Source: Synechococcus sp. CS-1329
GTDB lineage: Bacteria > Cyanobacteriota > Cyanobacteriia > PCC-6307 > Cyanobiaceae
NCBI RefSeq assembly: GCF_025128055.1
Contig: NZ_JAHLYS010000029.1
Coordinates: 1-56,640, forward strand
Direction: 5' to 3'
Length of the DNA stretch: 56,640 bases
The position numbers and the translations under genes are program-made. Under the pieces are notes generated by a model. The model saw only the letters and a program-made list of their open reading frames with translations. It made no database searches and was not told where the DNA came from. Shown one piece after another: positions 1 through 7,352 of the stretch. Position 1 is the stretch's first letter. Every line of letters starts with the position of its first letter.

Positions 1-93
1 CTCACGATGCAGTCGGGTCTGGGGATCCACGGGGGATTGGATTGGTTTCGCAGCCCCAAGCTCCCATGGCTCCCCGCCCACCCAATGAGCTGA

Positions 94-600
94 GACCCAT
101 GCTGTTGCAAGGGCTCTCAGAGATGTGTCGGTCAGTCAGGGTCGTATCTGCTGCTGGCCGATGAACTGCGGCGGGTCAGCGCCAGGCCTGCCGAGGATCT
201 AAGGGAACTTTTCACTCGTGTGTGCTTCAACGCGGAAGTGTCGAACCTCGACGATCACCCCCGCAACCATGCTCTGCTGGCCCGCTCCCGCCAGTGGCGG
301 CTCAGCCCCGCCTACGACCTCACACCGGGCAGCATGCGCACGGAAACCCGCCGTGATCTGGCGATGGTCTGTGGCTTGGAGGGCCGCAGGCCCAGCCGCT
401 GGGCCAATCGGGGCACGATTGTGGCGGGAGCAGGCCGCTTCCTTCTGGAGAAGGAGGACGCGGAAGCGATCGCGGCTCGAGTGTTCAGCACCGTGGCGGC
501 GGAGTGGGAGGGCCTGCTGCGCCGCGTTGGCGTCAGCCAGGCCGACTGCGCCATCGTTCGGGGCGCTTTCCTGTACGGGGGGTTGGAGCTGCCCGCCTGA
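94..600 (+). pseudogene. HipA-like serine/threonine kinase, C-terminal remnant
   Basis: The open frame ending at 600 reads through SYLLLADELRR, then LFTRVCFNAEVSNLDDHPRN and WRLSPAYDLTPG. This is the C-terminal catalytic lobe of HipA-type toxin kinases: the N-x-DDHxRN catalytic loop and the following AYD metal-binding Asp are both present. The same frame is closed by a TGA at 91-93, and HipA-like sequence is only convincing from about base 130. The N-terminal lobe, ATP-binding loop and any HipB antitoxin are therefore missing, at least within the window. An internal GTG at 220 could start a 126-residue peptide, but it would lack half the kinase. I read it as a toxin-antitoxin fossil at the edge of the defence island. 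Bases 1-93 hold nothing else I can recognise. Confidence 0.7.
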
Positions 601-657
601 TCCCAAAACCGCCTGCCTCAGGCAGACTCCCAGTAGTGGTGACCACCTGATCAATCG
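601..657 (+). promoter_or_regulatory. hsdM upstream region with two short inverted repeats
   Basis: The 57 bases between the HipA remnant and hsdM hold a 6-bp hairpin arm pair, CTGCCT-C-AGGCAG (613-625), and a second small dyad, GTGGT-G-ACCAC (636-646). No clear -35/-10 pair or Shine-Dalgarno sequence is visible. The dyads could be an operator or part of a transcription stop behind hipA. This is inference from symmetry only. Confidence 0.25.
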
Positions 658-2469
658 ATGGCCGATCAGGAGCAACTGGACGACTTCCTCGAGGCCCTTG
701 AAGAGCTCGGCAGCCCCACCAAGAACCCGACGTTGCAGGAGGCGCTGGGCTGGGATGAGGCCCTCTACGAGGAGGTGAAGGCCGAGCTGGTGGGCAAGCG
801 GATTGTGGTGCGAGGAAGGGGCCGCAGCGATGCGGTGGCCCTGGTGGGCGCCGAACCGGTGGCGCAGCAACCCGCCCCATCCAGCAAAGGCAGCAAGGCC
901 AGGGCCTCCGCCAACGGCACCCCCAAAGACAAATCCCTCGAGTCCTGGATCTGGGATGCCGCCTGCTCGATCCGCGGCGCCAAGGATGCGCCGAAATACA
1001 AGGACTACATCCTGCCGCTGATCTTCACCAAGCGGCTCTGCGATGTGTTCGACGACGAGCTGAACCGCATCGCCGCCGAGGTGGGTTCGCGCCAGAAGGC
1101 GTTCCAGCTGGTGGCCGCCGATCACAAGCTGGTGCGCTTCTACCTGCCGTTGGTGCCAGGCGACTCCGAGCAGCCGGTGTGGAGCGTGATCCGCAAGCTC
1201 TCGGACAAGATCGGCGAAGATGTCACCACACAGATGCGGGCCATCGCCCGGGAGAACCCGCTGCTGCAGGGCATCATCGACCGGGTGGACTTCAACGCCA
1301 CCACCCACGGCCAGCGCGACCTCGACGACGACCGCCTCTCCAACCTGATCGAGGCGATCAGCACCAAGCGCCTGGGGCTGAGCGATGTGGAGGCCGACAT
1401 CATCGGCAAGAGCTACGAGTACCTGATCCGCAAATTCGCCGAGGGCAGCGGCCAGAGCGCTGGTGAGTTCTATACCCCGCCCGAGGTGGCCAGCATCATG
1501 AGCAAGGTGCTGCAGCCGGGGCCCGGCATGGAGATTTACGACCCCTGCTGCGGTTCCGGCGGTCTGCTGGTGAAATGCGAGATCGCTATGGAAGAGAGCG
1601 TGCGGGGCTCGAACGGCGCCGCCATTGCACCGCTGAAGCTGTTCGGCCAGGAGTATGTGCCCGAAACCTGGGCGATGGCCAACATGAACATGATCATCCA
1701 CGACCTGGAGGGCCAGATCGAGATCGGCGACACGTTCAAGAAACCCTGGTTCAAAAACTCAGCGGGTAAACTGCGTACGTTCGATCGCGTCGTGGCCAAT
1801 CCGATGTGGAATCAGGACTGGTTCACGGAGACCGACTACGACAGCGACGAATTCGACCGCTTTCCACCGGGCGCCGGTTTCCCCGGCAAGTCGTCGGCGG
1901 ACTGGGGCTGGGTGCAGCACATGCACGCCAGTCTCAAGGCCAACGGCCGCGCCGCCGTGGTGCTCGACACCGGCGCCGCCTCCCGCGGCTCGGGCAATGC
2001 CGGCACCAACAAGGAAAAGACCGTGCGCCAGTGGTTCGTGGAGCACGACCTGATCGAGAGCGTGCTCTACCTGCCAGAAAACCTCTTCTACAACACCACC
2101 GCCCCCGGTATCGTGTTGTTCCTGAACAAGGCCAAGACAGCGGAGCGCCAGGGCCAGGTCTTGCTTGTGAACGCCAGCCAGGTGTTCGAGAAGGGTGATC
2201 CCAAGAACTTCATCCCAGAGGCAGGGATCCGACTCATTGCGGACACTCTGATCGGTTGGAAGGAAGTGGAGAAGCTCAGCCGCATTGTGGTGCACCCCGA
2301 GCTGAAGAAGAACGACTACAACATCTCCCCCAGCCGTTACATCCATACCAGCGATACCGAAACCTATCGACCTATTGTGGAGATCGTTCAGGAACTGAAC
2401 GCGATTGAAGCCGAGGCGCGTGAAAGAGACAAGGCTTTGAAGGAGATCTTGGAGAAGATCGATATATGA
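658..2469 (+). CDS. hsdM: Type I restriction-modification DNA methyltransferase subunit (HsdM)
   Basis: This is the adenine-N6 methyltransferase subunit of a type I restriction-modification complex, 603 residues and apparently intact. Residues 1-65 form a short helical, probably winged-helix extension ending in RGRGRSDAVAL. An Ala/Ser/Lys-rich linker follows, then the HsdM helical domain from about 90. The methylase core has GEFYTPPEV (269-277), the SAM-binding motif DPCCGSGG (295-302) and the catalytic motif IV as NPMW (381-384) rather than the usual NPPF/Y. Its stop overlaps the hsdS ATG by four bases (ATGA), so the two are translationally coupled. GC content is high, like the host genes. 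Without a working HsdS it should not methylate in the usual way. Confidence 0.95.
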   Translation: MADQEQLDDFLEALEELGSPTKNPTLQEALGWDEALYEEVKAELVGKRIVVRGRGRSDAVALVGAEPVAQQPAPSSKGSKARASANGTPKDKSLESWIWDAACSIRGAKDAPKYKDYILPLIFTKRLCDVFDDELNRIAAEVGSRQKAFQLVAADHKLVRFYLPLVPGDSEQPVWSVIRKLSDKIGEDVTTQMRAIARENPLLQGIIDRVDFNATTHGQRDLDDDRLSNLIEAISTKRLGLSDVEADIIGKSYEYLIRKFAEGSGQSAGEFYTPPEVASIMSKVLQPGPGMEIYDPCCGSGGLLVKCEIAMEESVRGSNGAAIAPLKLFGQEYVPETWAMANMNMIIHDLEGQIEIGDTFKKPWFKNSAGKLRTFDRVVANPMWNQDWFTETDYDSDEFDRFPPGAGFPGKSSADWGWVQHMHASLKANGRAAVVLDTGAASRGSGNAGTNKEKTVRQWFVEHDLIESVLYLPENLFYNTTAPGIVLFLNKAKTAERQGQVLLVNASQVFEKGDPKNFIPEAGIRLIADTLIGWKEVEKLSRIVVHPELKKNDYNISPSRYIHTSDTETYRPIVEIVQELNAIEAEARERDKALKEILEKIDI

Positions 2470-3721
2470 ACGCCTGGAGTGAAACAACATTTGGTGAAGT
2501 TTCCACCGGCTTCCTTAGCGGAGGCACACCTGACACTTCACAGGCAGATTTCTGGTCGGGAGATATTCCCTGGATCACGAGCAAATGGCTTGGCAGCAAG
2601 CTAGAACTCACTTCGGGCGAGAAATTTATCTCCAATGATGCTGTCGAAAAATCATCAACTAAGATCGTCCCCAAGGACAGCATCATCTTCGCAACGAGGG
2701 TTGGCGTAGGCAAAGTTGGCATCAACCGCATTGATCTCGCTATCAACCAGGACCTCGCAGGTGTCCTGATTGACAACGAAGTGTATGATACAAGTTTATC
2801 GCTTATCAATTGGGTATAAGCACGATTCAGCAGTACGTCGCGATGAATAAGCGTGGTGCGACCATCAAAGGCATCACCCGAGATTGTCTGGAACAGATTC
2901 GACTCAACATCCCCCCACTCGCCGAGCAGAAGAAGATCGCGCACATCCTCTCGACGGTGCAGCGGGCGATCCAAGCGCAGGAGCGGATCATTCAGACCAC
3001 CACCGAGCTGAAAAAGGCCCTCATGCACAAGCTCTTCAATGAAGGGCTGCGTGGGGAGCCTCAAAAACAGACTGAAATCGGCCCCGTGCCCGAGAGTTGG
3101 GAGGTTCGCAAACTCGGTGACATCGCGACTACGATCTCCAAAGGATCATCTCCGAAGTGGCAGGGGTTTCATTACACTGATAAAGGCATCCTCTTCGTCC
3201 GAAGCCAAAACGTGGGAAGCGGAAGGATGCTCTTGGACGACCGTACCTATCTACCCCCATCCTTCAACGAGAAGGAAAAGCGCTCGATCCTCCAATCCGG
3301 TGACATCCTGATCAATCTTGTGGGAGCATCAATCGGACGGGTTGCACTGGGGACCGACGATATTGAGGGAGGCAACTGTAACCAAGCAGTCGGGTTTGTC
3401 CGGCTTGAGAGGTCAGAGGCTATAAAACAATTGATCGTTTATTTCCTTCTCTCGCCATGGGGTCAGGAGCAAATGCGGAGGCAGAAGAAGGACATCGCGC
3501 GAGCAAACCTTAGCCTACTCGATGTGCGTGGATTTGAAATTCCGATTCCCCCTGTAGAGGACGAGATAGAAGAAATAGCTAGAGCTCTTGTGACCCTCGA
3601 TAAAAAGAATGCGACGCACGAGCGAAAGCGCGATCAACTCCAAAACCTCTTCCGCACCCTCCTCCACGAACTCATGACCGCGAAGATCCGTGTTCACGAC
3701 CTGCCTTTGACAGTAGGCTAA
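2466..3721 (+). pseudogene. hsdS: Type I restriction-modification specificity subunit (HsdS), frameshifted
   Basis: HsdS supplies sequence recognition through two target recognition domains (TRDs) separated by conserved helices. Frame 3 from the ATG at 2466 gives TRD1 (WSETTFGEVSTGFLSGGTP) up to VYDTS and then stops at 2817-2819. Frame 2 continues the same domain (KFIAYQLGISTIQQYVAMNK), then the central conserved region (EIGPVPESWEVRKLGDIA) and TRD2, to 3721. One base has been gained or lost at about 2789-2798. No homopolymer or slippery run is there, so phase variation looks unlikely. A GTG or TTG restart near 2810 could make a 'half' HsdS with one TRD; such truncated subunits can work as dimers in some systems. 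The sequence is AT-richer than hsdM. Confidence 0.9.
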
Positions 3722-3730
3722 CTTTTCTCA

Positions 3731-4735
3731 ATGCAATCATGCCACCAGATGACCTTAGAATCATTACATAAAATGGCTACAGCAGATCAAATTAAATCTC
3801 TAATACGCTCGCATCTCAGCGATGATGATGAGCGCTTTTACACTCTTGCCCTGCAGGTTGCGGCTCATGAAGCTCAACAAGGGCACACTGGACTCGCGCA
3901 TGATATCCGCGAGATCGTAGACAAGAGTCGGAAGACTCGGGGAACCAACACGCTGTTGAGATTTCCACGAGATTTGGCGGGAATGGTACTGTCAGAGACT
4001 TCCGATATTCCGCTCTCTGCGTTGGTGATTCCAGACGTTATTCGTGATCGAATTCAGAGAATTATTCATGAGCATCGGCAACGAGAGAAATTAAAGAAGC
4101 ACGGACTCTCAAATCGCAGAAAGATTCTCCTCTCCGGCCCTCCCGGAACCGGGAAGACTCTCACTGCCCGCGTTCTTGCACACGAGTTGCGCCTCCCGCT
4201 GCACACGATCCAGGTTGATAAGCTCGTCACCAAGTTTATGGGCGAAACCAGTGCAAAACTTCGCCAAATATTTGATCTTATCAGAGAACAGCGGGGCGTT
4301 TACCTTTTCGATGAGTTTGACGCCATCGGTGGCGAACGATCTCTGGAAAATGACGTCGGAGAGATGCGACGGGTTCTCAACGCGCTATTACAGTTCATCG
4401 AGCAGGACGTTTCTGAAAGTCTCATTATTGGAGCGACGAACAATCCATTGCTTTTGGATCGCGCACTGTTCCGGCGATTTGACGATGTGCTGCACTATGA
4501 GTTGCCGGATGAAGTATCGCGTCGGCATTTGATCGACAATGTTCTTGGCTGCTTCAAGGGTCGTCTTGGATGGAAGTCGATTATTGAGCAAAGCTCCGAT
4601 CTAAGTCATTCTGAGATCGATCACGCATGTAGAGACGCGATCAAGGAAGCAATACTAGAAGACAAGAATAAAGTTGATAGCAAGGCATTGATCAGGACAC
4701 TTGTCGAAAGACATCAAACGCACAATCGCAAGTGA
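3731..4735 (+). CDS. ietA: AAA+ ATPase, IetA-like partner of a subtilase
   Basis: A 334-residue AAA+ ATPase. An N-terminal helical segment (1-90) precedes the ATPase core: Walker A GPPGTGKT (136-143), Walker B YLFDEFDAIGGER (191-203), sensor 1 GATNN (234-238) and the arginine-finger pair in FRRFDD (248-249). It ends with a small helical lid. It is followed after three bases by a large subtilisin-like protease. That order and pairing match the ietA-ietS module, known from a Ti plasmid as a toxin-antitoxin-like stability locus and later listed among phage-defence systems. In that precedent the ATPase restrains the protease. The start is uncertain: ATGs at 3731, 3749 and 3773 all lack a good ribosome-binding site. 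Lower GC than hsdM suggests transfer. Confidence 0.8.
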   Translation: MQSCHQMTLESLHKMATADQIKSLIRSHLSDDDERFYTLALQVAAHEAQQGHTGLAHDIREIVDKSRKTRGTNTLLRFPRDLAGMVLSETSDIPLSALVIPDVIRDRIQRIIHEHRQREKLKKHGLSNRRKILLSGPPGTGKTLTARVLAHELRLPLHTIQVDKLVTKFMGETSAKLRQIFDLIREQRGVYLFDEFDAIGGERSLENDVGEMRRVLNALLQFIEQDVSESLIIGATNNPLLLDRALFRRFDDVLHYELPDEVSRRHLIDNVLGCFKGRLGWKSIIEQSSDLSHSEIDHACRDAIKEAILEDKNKVDSKALIRTLVERHQTHNRK

Positions 4736-4738
4736 TCC

Positions 4739-7228
4739 ATGGTTGGCAAAAGATTTTCTCATCTATTCCTTCCTGGTCCATCTCATAGCCGAGATGACTA
4801 CAGTAGCCCTAGACGAGGAGGTGACGGCCCACGGCTTCGTGCACAGGATAGGCCAACGCATGCGGCAGTTGTGAGACGAGCACTGGAAACAGCTTGGCAG
4901 CAAGCTGAAGAACGGCGTGCAGTAGCGCATTCCTCAAGACAAGGAGTCTATCTTGAGTTTTCAAGCGAGCCAGGATTTAATCTGACTCTTAAGAGTCTGG
5001 AGTCACGTCAGGCAGGCATAAAGCTCCTAAATGTACGGACTGAGGGACAAGACGGAGAGGAGATCACTAGGGCAACGGTTTTTATTCCGCAGGAGAAGAG
5101 TGCTCACTTTTTGCAGAAGGCGATCGCCTATGCAACGGAAGACAATCCGCCAAGGCAGGACGGAACGACCACAGCGAAAAATGCGCCGCTGATCGAGAGT
5201 ATTGGGGATGTAAGGGCCGCCATCCTCGAGTCATCTTTTTGGCAGGATGCTCCTGATCGCCTTCCCAGGGATGCCCCCGAATGGGTGGAAGCCTGGTTAA
5301 GCAGTGAAGATCTCAACGTCATTGAGGCATTTGAACAATTATGCGGTGATCAAGGAATCGAACTTGGTGAGGGTTCTCTTTCCTTTCCAGAGCGTACGGT
5401 GCGGCTTATTCTGGCGAATCGGCAGCAATTGGAATCTCTAATAGAGTATTCAGACTCAATCGCTGAATTTCGCCATGCACGAGAGGTTGCCACCTTCTTT
5501 GTTGAACAAGACAACGCGGATCAATCTGAATGGCTGCATGAACTTTTGGAGCGAACGTCTGTTCAACTCCAGAATGACGTCTGCGTTCTGGTGCTCGACC
5601 ACGGAGTAAATAATGGTCACAGACTCTTGCAGCCGGTTTTGCCGGATGAAGACTGCCATGCTGCAGACCTAGCTTGGGGGACGCAGGATGACCACGGTCA
5701 TGGGACATTGATGGCAGGAACTGCAGCATACGGGGATATCCTTGATTGCCTCGAAAGTGGGTCTCCTATAATTGTCAGGCACTGCTTGGAATCAGCAAAG
5801 ATTCTTCCTCCACCCCCAGAGGAAAACCCACGCAGACTTTGGGGCCACTTCACTGCCCAAGGAATCAGTAGAGCAGAAATTCAAGCACCTCAACGTAAGC
5901 GCGTGATTTGCATGGCAGTTACTAGTTGCGATGAAATCAATCGCGGCCGCCCCTCTTCATGGTCTGGTGAAATTGATGAGTTGGCCTCTGGGTATTCTGA
6001 TGACCGACGACGACTGATCATTATCAGTGCCGGAAACGTTAAAGATCCGGAAGATTGGATGCGTTTTCCAGATTCCAACATTACTTGTGAAGTTCAGGAT
6101 CCAGCACAGGCTTGGAATGCTTTAACAGTGGGGGCCTTTACCGAGAAAACTCATATTTCCGATCCATCTCTTCATTCTTATAGAGCAATTGCGGAAGCAG
6201 GAGACCTCTCGCCATTTTCATGTACATCTTCGACTTGGCCGAACAGAAAATGGCCGATCAAGCCAGACGTTTGTTTTGAGGGTGGAAATGTTGCTGCAGG
6301 GCCAAATGATACGGTTTTTGATACTGATGACTTGAAGCTCCTTTCGACCTACCGCGATCCCGGAGTCGCACAGTTTTCGTCTTTCGACGCTACGAGTGCC
6401 GCTTCTGCTCAGGCTGCATGGATGGCTGCGCGTCTTCAGGCTGAGTATCCCGCCGCTTGGCCGGAAACGATTCGGGGTTTGATAGTTCATTCGGCACAGT
6501 GGACTGGCACTCAAAAGCGAAAGTATCTTCGGGGACCTTTAAAAAGTGACTACTACAAACTGGCCAAGATCTGCGGCTATGGAGTTCCGAGCCTTGAACG
6601 CGCTATCTCATGCGCCTCAAACTCGTTATCATTAATCTCAGAAGCTAATCTTCAGCCTTTTGACAGACATGAAACTCAGAGTCGCTGCATATCAAAGGAC
6701 ATGCATATTTACCGGTTGCCGTGGCCAGTTGATGTCCTTCAGGAACTCCGTGAGTCGCCGGTTCAAATGCGGGTAACACTCTCATATTTTGTAGAACCTA
6801 GCCCTGGCGAAATTGGATGGAAAGATCGGTATCGTTATGCTTCACACGCCCTTAGATTCGAGCTGAACGGCCCAGGAGAGGACGAAGAGGAATTTGTCCA
6901 AAGGATCAACCGGAGAGCACGTGAGGATGACGAGCATCCAGGAACAGAGGGCGCTGCGGATCATTGGAGGCTAGGCGAAATCAGAAACGTAGGCTCCATT
7001 CATTCTGACCTCTGGTCTGGCACTGCTGTTCAGCTGGCTGGCTCAAATTTGATAGCAGTTCATCCGGCAGTGGGTTGGTGGCGAGAGCGTGCCCATCTTG
7101 GCAGATTCCAACGGCAAACTCGTTACTCATTGATAGTGTCGTTTACTCTCCCTGGGCAGGAAATTGATATTTACACACCCGTAGCGGTGCAACTTGGAAT
7201 TCCTATGCCGATAGGGATAACGATTTGA
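4739..7228 (+). CDS. ietS: Subtilisin-like serine protease (S8 family), IetS-like
   Basis: An 829-residue protein with no signal peptide, so probably cytoplasmic. The S8 catalytic set is complete: Asp287 in VLVLDHG, His321 in HGHGTLMAGT, oxyanion Asn433 in IIISAGN and Ser553 in DATSAASAQAAW. The Ser motif is ATS rather than GTS. About 280 residues precede the protease domain and about 230 follow it; neither part resembles a domain I can name. The gene begins three bases after ietA stops, so the two are one unit. Family knowledge: in ietAS the protease is the toxic or effector part and the ATPase controls it. Substrate is unknown. The ORF is undamaged although hsdS and hsdR on either side are broken, and its base composition is AT-richer than theirs. 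Confidence 0.82.
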   Translation: MVGKRFSHLFLPGPSHSRDDYSSPRRGGDGPRLRAQDRPTHAAVVRRALETAWQQAEERRAVAHSSRQGVYLEFSSEPGFNLTLKSLESRQAGIKLLNVRTEGQDGEEITRATVFIPQEKSAHFLQKAIAYATEDNPPRQDGTTTAKNAPLIESIGDVRAAILESSFWQDAPDRLPRDAPEWVEAWLSSEDLNVIEAFEQLCGDQGIELGEGSLSFPERTVRLILANRQQLESLIEYSDSIAEFRHAREVATFFVEQDNADQSEWLHELLERTSVQLQNDVCVLVLDHGVNNGHRLLQPVLPDEDCHAADLAWGTQDDHGHGTLMAGTAAYGDILDCLESGSPIIVRHCLESAKILPPPPEENPRRLWGHFTAQGISRAEIQAPQRKRVICMAVTSCDEINRGRPSSWSGEIDELASGYSDDRRRLIIISAGNVKDPEDWMRFPDSNITCEVQDPAQAWNALTVGAFTEKTHISDPSLHSYRAIAEAGDLSPFSCTSSTWPNRKWPIKPDVCFEGGNVAAGPNDTVFDTDDLKLLSTYRDPGVAQFSSFDATSAASAQAAWMAARLQAEYPAAWPETIRGLIVHSAQWTGTQKRKYLRGPLKSDYYKLAKICGYGVPSLERAISCASNSLSLISEANLQPFDRHETQSRCISKDMHIYRLPWPVDVLQELRESPVQMRVTLSYFVEPSPGEIGWKDRYRYASHALRFELNGPGEDEEEFVQRINRRAREDDEHPGTEGAADHWRLGEIRNVGSIHSDLWSGTAVQLAGSNLIAVHPAVGWWRERAHLGRFQRQTRYSLIVSFTLPGQEIDIYTPVAVQLGIPMPIGITI

Positions 7229-7232
7229 TGAC

Positions 7233-7352
7233 ATGCCCCCGCCCAGAGAATACAAGACCGTCCACGTGCGAATGCTCGAATCTACTGAGGGCTTCGGCTT
7301 CCTTTCGCGGCCGCGGGATGTCTCGCAAGTGAGGAAGGAATCCACGTCATGA
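7233..7352 (+). pseudogene. Diverged duplicate of the hsdR 5' end
   Basis: A 39-codon frame from the ATG at 7233 begins MPPPREYKTVHVRMLESTEG and stops in an ATGA overlap with hsdR. It aligns with the start of the adjacent hsdR protein (MSTPGEHKTVQSRILAYAEA). At the DNA level 7246-7264 matches 7362-7380 at 17 of 19 bases, 116 bases apart. It looks like the N-terminus of a second hsdR allele, left between ietS and the intact hsdR start. It may still act as a leader peptide coupling translation into hsdR. I infer an insertion or recombination scar. Confidence 0.6.

Noticed and set aside
199-1701. 500-residue open frame antisense to hsdM (and similar long frames antisense to hsdR at 8360-10048 and clpC at 19422-22013)
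   Set aside because: They are the codon-position shadow of high-GC genes: His/Gly/Val-rich, without domain logic, and opposite intact or nearly intact known genes.
2789-2800. Programmed frameshift or phase-variable tract in hsdS
   Set aside because: No homopolymer, tandem repeat or slippery heptamer at the break.
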